A DNA stretch of 64,000 nt, taken from assembly GCF_900010725.2 (NCBI RefSeq), contig NZ_LR734844.1, positions 124,001 to 188,000 on the forward strand, written 5' to 3'. This DNA is from Planktothrix serta PCC 8927 (lineage in GTDB: Bacteria; Cyanobacteriota; Cyanobacteriia; Cyanobacteriales; Microcoleaceae). This document shows, piece after piece, positions 38,984 to 48,545 of this stretch. The position numbers and the translations under genes were made by a program. How positions within the stretch are numbered: the first letter of the stretch is position 1; every line of letters begins with the position of its first letter. The notes beneath the pieces were generated by a model that did not search any database, was not told the origin of the DNA, and saw only the letters and a program-made list of their open reading frames with translations.

Positions 38984-39702
38984 TTAAAAATCATGCTCTA
39001 AATCTCCCTGACAAGCTGCTATTCTAAACAATAGCCAAAATTTCTATTGTCTTTATGTGGCGCATCTCTATCCCCAGAGAAATTTCCGTTCTATCCTCCA
39101 AAATTTTATCACCCACGACCCCTAAACGTTATGCCATTATTGAAGCCTGTTTAATTGGCTTAGTGTCGGGTTTGGCTGCATTTCTATTAAAAGAAGGTGC
39201 AGGATGGTTAGGGTCTTGGCGAATTTCCGAATCCTTAAATGCTGCGGTTCCCGCTTGGATTTTTCTTCCAGGTGTGGGATTAATGGGTGGTTTATTGACA
39301 GGTTTTTTAGTAGAAAGATTAGCGCCAGAAACCGCCGGAAGTGGAATTCCACAAGTTAAAGCCGCATTGGCTGGAGAACCGATTTCCCTTGACTTTCGAG
39401 TCGCATTTGCTAAACTCATCGGTACGATGTTTACGATGGGTTCGGGATTAACTTTAGGACGTCAGGGGCCGACCGTACAAATCGGCGCCGCCTTAGCTGC
39501 TTGGATTAGTCGTTGGGTTCCCACTTCTCCTAATTATCGCCGTCAATTAATAGCTTGTGGTGCCGCCGCCGGGTTAGCCGCCGGATTTAATGCCCCCATC
39601 GCGGGGCAGGGCTGTTTCAAAGTCGGGGGGAAAAGAGTAAAGAAAGAGCGATCGCTACCTGATAAAATCAAGAGCGGTCGCTTATTTTTTACAAAAATAA
39701 AG

Positions 39703-40815
39703 ATGCTAACAACTCTAATAGAAAAACTGAAAAAAGTCAAGGATTACCGGAAAGCCCAGGGGACAAGGCATCCCATATGGCTAGTATTATTAATAGTCAT
39801 CTTGGGGCTAATGTCGAGAAATTTAGGGTACAGAGAACTGGAAAATTTTGCTAAAATTAATCGAAAAGAACTCAGCCAAGTTTTAAAAATCAAGCTAGAA
39901 AAACTGCCATCATACTCAACAATAAGAAGAGTAATACAAGGGGTAGAATGGTCAAATTTAATCGAGATATTTAATCAATGGGCGGCTTTGAATTATCCGC
40001 ATCAAGAAGAACTAGATTGGTTAGCAGTAGATGGAAAAAGCCTCAGAAGCACTTTGAAAGATTTTGGAGATAACTCCCAAAATTTTGTGATGATTGTTTC
40101 ACTATTTAGTCAAAGAACAGGATGTGTATTAAACCTGAAAAAGTTGGAGAACAAAAAAGGATCAGAAATCAGCCAAGCGCAAGAGATAGTAAGGGATTGC
40201 CAGTTAAAAGGAAAAGTAATAACCTTTGATGCGTTGCACTGTAATCAGAAGACTGCTGCTCTAGTCATTGAGAGTGGAAATGATTATATAATGGCTTTAA
40301 AGAAAAATCAAAAAAAGTTATATGAGCAAGTTGAAGCTGTAATAAAAAGTGAAAATCCTTTGAGTGTAGATGTGACACATGAACACAGCCATGGCAGAAA
40401 AATTACTCGAAAAGTTTCGATTTATCAAGTCAATAGCGACTTCTACAAAGGGTGGAATCATCTGAAACTTGTGATTCAGATAGAAAGAAGTGGCAATAGA
40501 GGAAAAAAGCCCTACAAAGAAAAAGTATATTATATCAGTAGTGTCGTTAACGAGGCTCAAACGTTGGCTCAAATCATTAAAGGACATTGGGGGATTGAGA
40601 ATCAATGCCATTGGGTAAAAGATGTAATTTTTCAAGAAGATAAAAGCCGAATTCGTAACTTTCAAGCGGCTACTAACTTCTCAACTCTCAAAACTCTGGT
40701 GATCAATCTTTTCAGAAGTTGGGGTTTTGTATCAATAACAGAAGGACAACGATGGTTAACTGCTCACTGGTACAAGATTTTCAGTCTTGGGGAACTGTTT
40801 CCCCTAAAATCCTAA
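39703..40815 (+). CDS. ISAs1-family DDE transposase
   Basis: A 370-residue transposase starting at the ATG at 39703 (MLTTLIEKLKKVKDYRKAQG). DDE residues are visible: Asp in LDWLAVDGKSLRST near residue 110, Asp in KVITFDALHCNQKTAA near residue 180, and Glu in IKGHWGIENQCHWVKDVIF near residue 300. The N-terminal DDE_Tnp_1-associated domain (GTRHPIWLVLLIVILGLMSR, GYRELENFA) and the spacing fit ISAs1/H-repeat transposases. No frameshift or stop is seen, so it is probably active. The reading frame is open all the way from the upstream channel gene (39055), so a 586-residue channel-transposase chimera could be translated from the channel promoter; I annotate the transposase start by homology. Confidence 0.9.
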   Translation: MLTTLIEKLKKVKDYRKAQGTRHPIWLVLLIVILGLMSRNLGYRELENFAKINRKELSQVLKIKLEKLPSYSTIRRVIQGVEWSNLIEIFNQWAALNYPHQEELDWLAVDGKSLRSTLKDFGDNSQNFVMIVSLFSQRTGCVLNLKKLENKKGSEISQAQEIVRDCQLKGKVITFDALHCNQKTAALVIESGNDYIMALKKNQKKLYEQVEAVIKSENPLSVDVTHEHSHGRKITRKVSIYQVNSDFYKGWNHLKLVIQIERSGNRGKKPYKEKVYYISSVVNEAQTLAQIIKGHWGIENQCHWVKDVIFQEDKSRIRNFQAATNFSTLKTLVINLFRSWGFVSITEGQRWLTAHWYKIFSLGELFPLKS

Positions 40816-40860
40816 AAATAATCGAGTAAATTCTAGTAAAAATCCAAATAAAATAGATGG

Positions 40861-40894
40861 AAACTCTCTATGGAAAAGCCATAGAGGAGTTTTT
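40861..40894 (+). terminator. Intrinsic terminator inside the IS
   Basis: CTCTATGG (40866-40873) pairs with CCATAGAG (40879-40886) around an AAAAG loop; the outer AAACT/AGTTT pairs extend the stem, ending in TTTTT (40890-40894). It lies 46 bp after the transposase stop and would end transcription entering from the channel promoter, isolating the right half of the channel gene. Confidence 0.7.
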
Positions 40895-43197
40895 ACTACT
40901 CAAAAATCAGAAAGATTATTCCTTGACTAACATTCCTGATAATTCAGCTAGAATTACTCAGTTTTTGGGTTTTAATTTAGAAAATTGGGGACTCAATTTG
41001 TCTCCCCAATTTTGTAGAATGAAACAGCCCTGCATCGCGGGGGTGTTATTTGTAGTCGAAGAACTGCTACATGATGTGTCAGGAATTACCCTTGGCCCTG
41101 CGATTATTGCCTCTTTTATTGGGGCGGTGGTTTCCCGTTTATTAGGAGGTCAAGAATTTAGTGATAGCCTAACAAAAACAATTATATTAGAAACGGTACA
41201 GGATCGATTAGTTTATGCCAGAGAAATTCCGTTATTTATTGTATTAGGAATTCTAGCGGGAGTTTTAGGAACCCTCTTTAGCCGCAGTATTATTGCGGGT
41301 TCAAAATTTAATCGTCGAGTGTTACATTGGGGATTACCTCAACGCATGGCGGTTGCAGGTTTATTATCAGGTTTAGTGGTATCTTTATTGCCTCTTTCCT
41401 TTAGAAATAATACCGGAATTCGAGAATTAATTTTAAGTGGAGAATTGCCCTGGCAAACCAGTGCTTTAGCGTTTACGGCTCATTTTATATTAACAGCAAT
41501 TGCAGCCAGTTCCGGCGCACCAGGAGGATTATTTGCTCCCTCTTTAGTATTAGGTTCGGCGTTAGGACATTTAGTGGGAAGTTGGGAATCAGAATTCATG
41601 TTAGGCATTGACCAACCCACAGTTTTTGCCTTTGCAGGAATGGGGGCATTTTTTTGTGCCGTGGCGCGAACACCGATGACGGCGGTTGTAATTGTGTTTG
41701 AAATTACAACGGATTTCGGGTTAGTTTTACCGTTAATGATTTCTTGCATTGTAGCTTATTTAATTGCCGAAAAACTTGATCCTGAATCTCTCTATGATCA
41801 GTTATTAAAATTAAGTGGAATTGAACTTAAACCCGACAAACCTATGGATGGAGTATTAGAGAAATTACGAGCCTCTGATGTAATGCAACGCAATGTCGAA
41901 ACCCTGTCGGGTCATTTAACCTTAGAACAAGTGATTGAAGCCTTTGCAACCTCCCATCATCGCGGATTTCCTGTGGTTGAAAATGGCAAATTAGTGGGAA
42001 TTATTACCCAAACGGATTTAACCCAAATTAGTAGCCGTCAATTATCCGATCAGACCCCGATTGATCAGTTAATGACAACTCAACCGATTACCGTTGGGCC
42101 TGATGATAATTTAACTCAGGTTTTGTATTTATTGGGTCATTATAAACTCAGTCGTTTACCTGTTATTGAACATCATCATTTAATCGGAATTATTACTCGC
42201 AGTGATATTATTCGCGCCGAATTAGGTCAAATTAGTGGGGAAACAACCCAAGTGGGACGACATCATGAACCTTCTTATATTGCTTATCAAACCAGGGGGC
42301 CACAAACAGGAAATGGTCGTTTATTAGTCTCATTATATAACCCTCAAACTGCCCCAACCTTATTAAAAATTGCTATAGCGATCGCCCAAGAACGCAATTA
42401 TGAATTAGAATGTTTAACCGTGATTACAATTCCCTATAGTCAATCCCCTTCAGAAACTCCAGTTCGGTTAACAAAAAGTCGGCGTTTATTACAACAAGCT
42501 GAACGCTTAGGACAGCATTTACAGATTTCTGTTCATACTCAAATTCGAGTTTCCCATGATGTTGCTCAAGCGATTTTAGAAACTACTCAAAAGGAACATA
42601 TTGATTTATTATTAATGGGTTGGCATGGGGAGAAGTCAGCCCCAGACAGGATTTTTGGCAACGTTATGGATACAGTTATTCGTCAAATTCCCTGCCAAAT
42701 TATGTTAGTTAAATGGGCGAAACATCAAATTTCTGATGATCCTCAAACTGATGGCAATTCAGATATTGCGGCTTGCCCTGTTTTGGGCTGGCAGCGTTGG
42801 TTAGTTCCCGTGAGAGATACTTTAGAACATTCCGTTTCTGTGCAGCTTTTACCAGCATTAGTTCAGTTAAGTTTATCTCCTCAAGTTCGTCTTTGTCGGG
42901 TGGTGAAAACGGGGATTTCTGAACAGGAAATCAAAGATTTTAAGCGGGCTTCAGAACATTTAAGTGATCGTTTAAACACGGAGGTTATTTTTAACAGTGT
43001 TTGTTCTAATTCCGTATCAGAAGCCGTTATTGATTTAGCCAATAAAGATCAATGTGATGTGATTCTATTAGGAGCTAGTCGAGAAGGAATGTTAAGACAA
43101 GTGATTCAGGGAAATATCCCAGAAGCGATCGCTAAAAATTGTCACTGTACTGTCATTTTAGTGCGACCTGCGCTTCAAAAATAATCAATTGTGATGG

Positions 43198-43464
43198 TTA
43201 AATCGTCATCCCACATTCATCGACTAAATAACACATTGCTCGAAACCGCAAACCCATCAATTGTTCATAAAAAGGATTGAGTTTGCATAGGGGAGGAATA
43301 TGCAAAATTGTATATCCAAATAGTTTAATATCCCGTGCAAAGGGACATTTCGCTGGAATTACCCGATATAAAAATAGGGCTAAATCAGGATTATGAATAT
43401 CCAGATTATCTAACCCTTGACGGAGAGGATTAAGCAGATGAGAGATTAGGTTACGCATAGACAT
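43198..43464 (-). CDS. Mo-dependent nitrogenase C-terminal-like small protein
   Basis: An 88-residue protein matching the short cyanobacterial family annotated as Mo-dependent nitrogenase, C-terminal. Typical text is HNPDLALFLYRVIPAKCPFA at about residues 24-43 and the C-terminal block LCKLNPFYEQLMGLRFRAMC with YLVDECG. The name comes from similarity to a C-terminal domain in some nitrogenase-associated proteins; stand-alone copies occur widely in cyanobacteria, including non-fixers, and their role is unknown. It is soluble, with three cysteines. It converges with the channel gene, 13 bp apart, and lies 199 bp from the pbpC stop. No nif genes are in the window. Confidence 0.75.
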   Translation of the reverse strand: MSMRNLISHLLNPLRQGLDNLDIHNPDLALFLYRVIPAKCPFARDIKLFGYTILHIPPLCKLNPFYEQLMGLRFRAMCYLVDECGMTI

Positions 43465-43663
43465 CTCGACTTGTTAGGGTACAATTGAACCGTGTTATTT
43501 TCGGTTTGCTAATTTCTACTTTACAAATCTCAATCAATAATTAGGTAAAGGATTTGAAAAGAGTTGATCGAAAATTATAAAAGTTTTGTAAAGATCCAAA
43601 ATTTTTATTCTAAACTACAATCGGTAAATCCCCCTTTTTATTAGAGCTAATAATTAGCTAAAC

Positions 43664-45994
43664 CTATTTATTAGTATTAACCACTGAAAACCCGCGACGA
43701 TAGGGTTTTTTCTCTGCTTGTTGCACTTGAAATTGAACGGTATCCTGTTGAGTTCCTTGTTTAACTGTTAATGTCCATTGTCCCGGTTGCAATTGCCAAA
43801 ACAGAGAATTAGCAGACTGAACATTGATTTTTTTCCCATTTAACCACCATTCCACAGACTGTTGAGAAGGGTTAGTAATTTTAAATTCCAATTTAGAATC
43901 ATCTCCCGAATGAATCACAAAATAATCATCAGCTTGAGGAGAAATAATTGTTAACTGATTTTGTGTTAACTGAGGATGAGATTGTCGAGATAACCATTCA
44001 TTATATTCAGAATTTAATTTGATTTGAGGTGATTTTTGATAATATGCAGAAACGTTTTTTAGATCAAAATATTCTAATACAATTCCTCCAGAACAATCGG
44101 GAGTCGGACGTAACCCTGTTGTTGCACAAATCGGTAACTGAACAAACCCTAAAGGTTTGGGAAAATTACCCGGTTCTTTTGTTTCATGTAAATGCAATAT
44201 AATTCGATTCCATAAAGGTGCTGCACCCATTACCCCAGACACATTTTGCATTCCTTGACCGTCAAAATTTCCCACCCAAGTTGCAACGGTATAATCAGTT
44301 GTAAACCCCACTGTCCAAGTATCTCGATAATTAGAAGAAGTTCCCGTTTTTACTGCAACGGGGAAGGGTAAATTTAACACAGAATCAATCCCAAAAGAAT
44401 AAGCTCTCGCATGAGCATCACTTAACATATTGGTGATTAATTGCCAGGATACAGCCGTATCAATAGATGGTGAATTAAGCTTAATAAGCTGTGCTTCACT
44501 TAAGATCACATTAGGATTAATAACTTTACCCTGATTTGCCATAATTAAATAAGCCTGGGCTAACTCCCATAAACTCACTTCTCCACTTCCTAATGTTAAT
44601 CCTAAACCATAATAATCAGGAGTATGGGTTAAATGTTGAAAGCCTAATTTTTTTAATCGTTCTAAAAATACGGGAACTGTCACCTTTTCTAATACTTTTA
44701 CCGCCGGAACATTTAAAGAATTTGCCAACGCAACTCGCACCCGCACGGGGCCTAAAAAGGTTTCGCTGTAGTCCGTTGGACTGTAAAGTTTTGCCCCAGG
44801 AATGGCATAATAAGTAGGAACATCTGCTAAAATTGTATTGGGTTGAATCACTGCTTCTGCTAAGGCTAATTCATATAAAAACGGTTTCAACGTTGATCCA
44901 GGTTGTCGCAGAGCTTGAACGCCATCATTTCGCCCTAATTGATCGCTATTAAAATAATTGGGAGAACCGACATAAGCTAATACTTCTCCGGTGTGATTAT
45001 CAAGCACAATAGCAGCAGCATGATCAACATTATTGTCTTTTAAATTAATCAAAATTTGCTGAATTTGTGCTTCAATAAATTGCTGTAAGGGGCGATCAAT
45101 GGTGGTTTTGATGTAATTAGCTAATCCGCGCTGTGTCAAAGGTTCAGAAGAAGGGGATGAACGAGTTAACTTTTCAGTTAGCCAAAATAGAAAATGGGGT
45201 GCGGCAATAATTCCTTGTTGTTGGGGTTGGAATGTTAACGTTTCTTGATAGGCACGTTCCGCTTGAATAGTAGTAATATATCCATCTTCAATCATGCGCT
45301 TTAAGACATAATTTTGACGTTTTTTTAAGGCAGATAAATTATGGTATGGATTTAAGTCTGTAGGGTCATTGGGAAGGGCTACTAATATACTGGCTTGGGC
45401 TAAATTTAATTCCGATGCTGAGGTGTTAAAATAGATTTTTGCAGCGGCTTCAACACCATACAAATTTCCTCCCATCGGTAAACGGTTAATATAAGCTTCT
45501 AAGATTTGCTGTTTATTCATTCCCGCCGTGAGTCGCCATGATAACCAAATTTCACCAAATTTATTCGGTAATGTTCGGGGTGCAGGTTCTAATAATCGTG
45601 CTAATTGCATGGTAATTGTAGACGCACCGCTCACAATTTGTTTGGCTTGAAAAGCTTCTAAAATAGAACGAACTAAGGCAACAGAATCAACCGCTCCATG
45701 TTGATAATAGCGTTTATCTTCGGCGGCAATAATCCCTTGAATAAAATGGGGTGAAATTTGACTTAAAGGCACAATTGCAGTATGATCTTGATTAGAACTC
45801 AGAATGGTTCCTAATGGTAAATGATTGCGATCGCTAAATTCAAACGCTACATCTTTTTGTTGAATATCTTCTGCTTGAATGGGAGCGAGATAGGGCAGCG
45901 ATCGCACTATTCCCCCCAAACATAATATTACTATAATTGTTCGGATCGCCCGATGGCGAAAACAATACAAAATTTGGGGTAGAATTCTGTTCAT
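43664..45994 (-). CDS. pbpC: Penicillin-binding protein 1C (bifunctional peptidoglycan synthase)
   Basis: A class A PBP that polymerises glycan strands and cross-links peptides at the periplasmic face. The 776 residues start with a membrane anchor (TIIVILCLGGIVRSLPYLAP). The GT51 transglycosylase follows, with IIAAEDKRYYQHGAVDSVAL (catalytic Glu) and GASTITMQLARLLEP. The transpeptidase has SxxK in RQPGSTLKPFLYE, SxN in ALANSLNVPAV and KTGT in VAVKTGTSSNYRDTWTVG. The C-terminal region from about residue 690 (QLTIISPQADDYFVIHSGDD, then a short beta domain) is the BiPBP_C-type domain that distinguishes PBP1C. No alpha-2-macroglobulin gene is adjacent, although pbpC often pairs with one. The gene stands alone on the minus strand. 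Confidence 0.92.
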   Translation of the reverse strand: MNRILPQILYCFRHRAIRTIIVILCLGGIVRSLPYLAPIQAEDIQQKDVAFEFSDRNHLPLGTILSSNQDHTAIVPLSQISPHFIQGIIAAEDKRYYQHGAVDSVALVRSILEAFQAKQIVSGASTITMQLARLLEPAPRTLPNKFGEIWLSWRLTAGMNKQQILEAYINRLPMGGNLYGVEAAAKIYFNTSASELNLAQASILVALPNDPTDLNPYHNLSALKKRQNYVLKRMIEDGYITTIQAERAYQETLTFQPQQQGIIAAPHFLFWLTEKLTRSSPSSEPLTQRGLANYIKTTIDRPLQQFIEAQIQQILINLKDNNVDHAAAIVLDNHTGEVLAYVGSPNYFNSDQLGRNDGVQALRQPGSTLKPFLYELALAEAVIQPNTILADVPTYYAIPGAKLYSPTDYSETFLGPVRVRVALANSLNVPAVKVLEKVTVPVFLERLKKLGFQHLTHTPDYYGLGLTLGSGEVSLWELAQAYLIMANQGKVINPNVILSEAQLIKLNSPSIDTAVSWQLITNMLSDAHARAYSFGIDSVLNLPFPVAVKTGTSSNYRDTWTVGFTTDYTVATWVGNFDGQGMQNVSGVMGAAPLWNRIILHLHETKEPGNFPKPLGFVQLPICATTGLRPTPDCSGGIVLEYFDLKNVSAYYQKSPQIKLNSEYNEWLSRQSHPQLTQNQLTIISPQADDYFVIHSGDDSKLEFKITNPSQQSVEWWLNGKKINVQSANSLFWQLQPGQWTLTVKQGTQQDTVQFQVQQAEKKPYRRGFSVVNTNK

Positions 45995-46181
45995 CTCTCA
46001 GCCTCATGCTCAATTACTATGATTAATATTGGCAGTGCGATCGCTTATAAATCTGGGAATTCGTTAAAATCTTAACAACTCCCTGAATTGTTCTACATCT
46101 GAATAGCGATTATTTACGGATTAAAATCTCGGCTTTTATTTTATTTCAGTTTTGCTCAAAAACGGGTTTAAAGTGTGACAT

Positions 46182-47060
46182 TTACCCTCCTAAAATCCAA
46201 TCTAATAAAATAGGATTGACTAATTCTGGAGCTTCATCTTGGGGACAATGACCCACTCCTTCTAATCGAATAAACTGTTTAACCGTTGAATAGTGTTTAA
46301 ATTCTTCTCCGAGTTCTATCGGTTCCCAAGGATCATCCGTTCCCCATAATATTAGAGCAGGACAAGATAATTTTGGTAATAAATCCTCCGGTAACGGCCC
46401 CTGAGAGTAACGAGTAAAGGCAGCAAAAACATCCACTGCTCCTTGATCTTGGGCAGGTTTTAATAATATTTCTACTAATTCATCCGTCACCGCTTCCTCT
46501 CGTTTATAGGCTTGTAATAATACTTTTTTAACGGTTTTTGGAGTAGCCAAAAGTTTAAAAAAGAATTGATTAAACCAGGAATATTTTAATAACTCTTGAA
46601 CAAAACTAGATCCATAATTTCGATACCAAGGCATTTCCGAACGTTTGCGATCGTGTAATAATCTTAAAGAACAGTTTAATAGAGCCACTTCTTGAACTGT
46701 ATCAGGATGATCAATAGCCGACTGCATTACCGCAATACAACCAATAGAATTTCCGACTAAAAACGCAGGTTCTTGAACAACTTCTCGACAAAAATCAGCG
46801 ATTTGTTCTCCCCAACTTTCAAAGGTATAAGCAATTTCTGGACTTGGTTTCGGTTTCACTGACCCTCCAAACCCGATTAAATCTAAAGCAAAGACGCGAC
46901 AGTGTTTCGCTAATTCGGGGATATTCTTCCGCCAATGACCCCAAGATGCTCCAAACCCGTGAACCAAAACCACCGCAGGGCCATTATTGCCCTCCCGCAC
47001 ATAACAAATCGGGTATCCTTTCCAAATCCAAGTTTGCGGTATAGATGAAGTAATCAACAT
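46182..47060 (-). CDS. Alpha/beta-fold hydrolase
   Basis: A 292-residue alpha/beta hydrolase starting at the ATG at 47060 (MLITSSIPQTWIWKGYPICY). The oxyanion region VLVHGFGASWGHW is near residue 34. The nucleophile elbow GNSIG has its serine near residue 105, the acid Asp is in LILWGTDDPWEP, and the His is in EGVGHCPQDEAPELV. It resembles the plant/cyanobacterial hydrolases annotated as haloperoxidase- or pheophytinase-like, but the substrate is not readable. The frame stays open 13 codons further upstream, but that part (GVSIIV) lies over the right end of the TnpB element, so I do not count it. The IS200/IS605-type element ends about 26 bp upstream of the start, so the native promoter may have been separated from the gene. 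Confidence 0.83.
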   Translation of the reverse strand: MLITSSIPQTWIWKGYPICYVREGNNGPAVVLVHGFGASWGHWRKNIPELAKHCRVFALDLIGFGGSVKPKPSPEIAYTFESWGEQIADFCREVVQEPAFLVGNSIGCIAVMQSAIDHPDTVQEVALLNCSLRLLHDRKRSEMPWYRNYGSSFVQELLKYSWFNQFFFKLLATPKTVKKVLLQAYKREEAVTDELVEILLKPAQDQGAVDVFAAFTRYSQGPLPEDLLPKLSCPALILWGTDDPWEPIELGEEFKHYSTVKQFIRLEGVGHCPQDEAPELVNPILLDWILGG

Positions 47061-47111
47061 AAGTTTAAAGGTAGAAGCAACAATTATTGACACTCCCACC
47101 CCTGCGCTACG

Positions 47112-48335
47112 CTAAAGGGGTGGGATTCTCGTATCTAGCCCAGTCAAAAAGAGGGTTAGTTGAATATACTCTTGTTTGACAGTATTCATCGAGTTCGGGG
47201 GTGTGCCAAGCACCCCATGATTTAAACCGGATGAATCCATTACAGAAGCATCTCTCTTTAGGTTCAAATCACATGAAAACCCATCCCATTGAGCTAGGTT
47301 TTTCGCAGCATTAAGATCGGAATTATGGTAGTGACCATTAGGGCAATTAAAATCCTGTCGATTTCTTTTACCAATAACACCACAAGTTGAACAAGATTTA
47401 GAAGTATAAGGTGCAGGTCTTTTGATGAGCTTCAATCCCTTAAGAACTAATTTATAACCAAGTTTTTGTTCTAAGGAATAATAAGACCAACTATGTCGAG
47501 ATTGACCTGAATCAGAACGAAATTTCTGGCTCTGTTTCATCGTACCGCGACATCCTTCTAAATCCTCAATTACAACATCAGCATTGTGGTATTGGGCAAA
47601 ACGAACAATTCGACGACTAATGGTATGATTAACTGCCTCGCTCCATCGTTGCTCTTTCTTGTTCCATTTCTTTAATGCTCGAAACTTTTTAGCCTCTTGA
47701 AGTTGTTTTCTTCGTTGTTGAAAATAACGTCTTCGATGCTTAACACCTTGACCATTAAAGAATTTGCCGAAACCTTCTTTTGGTGCAACCACCGCTAAAT
47801 TATTTTGCCCTCTGTCGCATCCCAACCGTTTTTCTGTCTTAACTTCTGGAACATCCTCAGTGATTGACAGATAGACATACCACTTATTTTTGTGTTTAAT
47901 TAGCTTAAAAGAACCTCCTTGAATTGTTCCCTCTAATAATCCATCTAAAATGGGTTGCCAATGAGCAAATGCAACTTCAATGGGGATTCTTTTTTCACCT
48001 TTGAGAGTCGGGAAGCTAATTGAATAAGTTTCACCTTTTTGGGTTAACTTCCAGTTTTGGTTATTAACTTCCACAGGAAGAACTTTATATTGTTTAGTTT
48101 TGCGACCCGTTGGGGATGTGGTATGTCGGATTACTTGATTAACTAGGGCAGATTTCAACTCGGACATGATTTTAGATGTTGTCATTTTACGCCGTTCTTT
48201 AATCGGCAATGACAACAGCTTGTTAGCAATTTGTGTGTTTTCTTCCGTCATTTGCTCAAACATCTGAGCTTTACAACGGTTGAGATCCACGAATTTTAAT
48301 TTAATTATCCGAGTTATCTTAGTCATGTTAACCAT
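47112..48335 (-). CDS. tnpB: TnpB, RNA-guided DNA endonuclease of an IS200/IS605-type element
   Basis: TnpB is the RuvC-type nuclease ancestral to Cas12, guided by RNA from the element's right end. Using the open frame from a TTG at 48371, RuvC residues are Asp186 (RLGCDRGQNNLAVV), Glu269 (ADVVIEDLEG) and Asp352 (YHNSDLNAAKNLA); all are present. The zinc finger has C327, C330 and C343, but the fourth position is His347 (FNCPNGHYH) rather than the usual Cys. I prefer the ATG at 48335 (MVNMTKITRIIKLKFVDLNR) as start, making 407 residues. The C-terminus runs about 60 residues past the last RuvC motif, overlapping the right-end hairpin where the guide RNA would be encoded. The element lies between the hydrolase and speB. 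Confidence 0.85.
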   Translation of the reverse strand: MVNMTKITRIIKLKFVDLNRCKAQMFEQMTEENTQIANKLLSLPIKERRKMTTSKIMSELKSALVNQVIRHTTSPTGRKTKQYKVLPVEVNNQNWKLTQKGETYSISFPTLKGEKRIPIEVAFAHWQPILDGLLEGTIQGGSFKLIKHKNKWYVYLSITEDVPEVKTEKRLGCDRGQNNLAVVAPKEGFGKFFNGQGVKHRRRYFQQRRKQLQEAKKFRALKKWNKKEQRWSEAVNHTISRRIVRFAQYHNADVVIEDLEGCRGTMKQSQKFRSDSGQSRHSWSYYSLEQKLGYKLVLKGLKLIKRPAPYTSKSCSTCGVIGKRNRQDFNCPNGHYHNSDLNAAKNLAQWDGFSCDLNLKRDASVMDSSGLNHGVLGTPPNSMNTVKQEYIQLTLFLTGLDTRIPPL

Positions 48336-48383
48336 GATAACATAAGGTTGATGAATCGTGTGTATCGACAATGACAGAAAATC

Positions 48384-48545
48384 ATGTTTAGGATTAAAGG
48401 GGCATCATCAAGAATATTAAGAAAAGAATTTCCTCATTTACTTAAATTACCTTCTTTATGGACTAGGAGTTATTATTGCGGGACGGCTGGTTGTGTTAAG
48501 AGTAAAACTATCAAGAAATATATTGCCAATCAGAACTCTCATTAA
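48384..48545 (+). pseudogene. tnpA (Y1 HUH transposase) C-terminal remnant
   Basis: A 53-codon frame, opposite to tnpB, reads GASSRILRKEFPHLLKLPSL, then WTRSYYCGTAGCVKSKTIKK and YIANQNSH to the stop at 48543-48545. This is the C-terminal third of the IS200/IS605 transposase TnpA, including the helix region expected to bear the catalytic tyrosine. The HUH histidines and everything upstream are missing; tnpB starts only about 50 bp away. The element therefore cannot move on its own and would need TnpA supplied in trans. Confidence 0.8.

Larger units (their letters stand above)
39607..41032 (+). mobile_element. ISAs1-like insertion sequence, 1,426 bp, with 10-bp target duplication
   Basis: Perfect 13-bp terminal inverted repeats CAGGGCTGTTTCA (39607-39619 and, inverted, 41020-41032) bound the element. 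The flanks are exact 10-bp duplicates CATCGCGGGG (39597-39606 and 41033-41042). The element carries one DDE transposase gene and a strong terminator after it. The identical ends and target copies point to a recent insertion. ISAs1-family elements make 8-10-bp duplications, which agrees. Confidence 0.93.
39055..43184 (+). pseudogene. ClC chloride channel/antiporter with CBS and Usp domains, split by an IS
   Basis: The gene is in two pieces, 39055-39606 and 41043-43184, separated by an insertion element plus one target-site copy. Removing the IS and one 10-bp duplicate joins GFNAPIAG to VLFVVEELLHDVSG in frame, giving about 897 residues with an unbroken ClC core. Seen: GSGIPQVKA and GRQGPTVQIGAA (left piece; selectivity-filter-type GSGIP and GREGP-like motifs), then GAPGGLFAPSLVLGS (right piece). 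After the channel come two CBS domains (about 41870-42230) and tandem Usp-like domains (42310-43180, with GWHGEKSAPDRIFGNVMDTV). Such a ClC-CBS-Usp fusion would move chloride across the membrane under nucleotide control. The left piece is fused in frame to IS sequence, and a long frame also runs from the IS into the right piece, but neither makes a whole channel. Confidence 0.9.

Noticed and set aside
39055-40815. Single 586-residue channel-transposase gene
   Set aside because: The frame crosses a mobile-element boundary with terminal repeat and target duplication; it is an accidental fusion, so I annotate the channel fragment and the transposase separately.
40857-41032. Start of a 775-residue channel-type protein at 40857
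   Set aside because: The first ~59 residues lie in the IS (through its terminator and right inverted repeat); the genuine channel sequence resumes at 41033-41043.
43198-43464. Evidence for a nitrogen-fixation island
   Set aside because: The small Mo-nitrogenase C-terminal-like protein occurs alone in many non-fixing cyanobacteria, and no nif gene is in the window.
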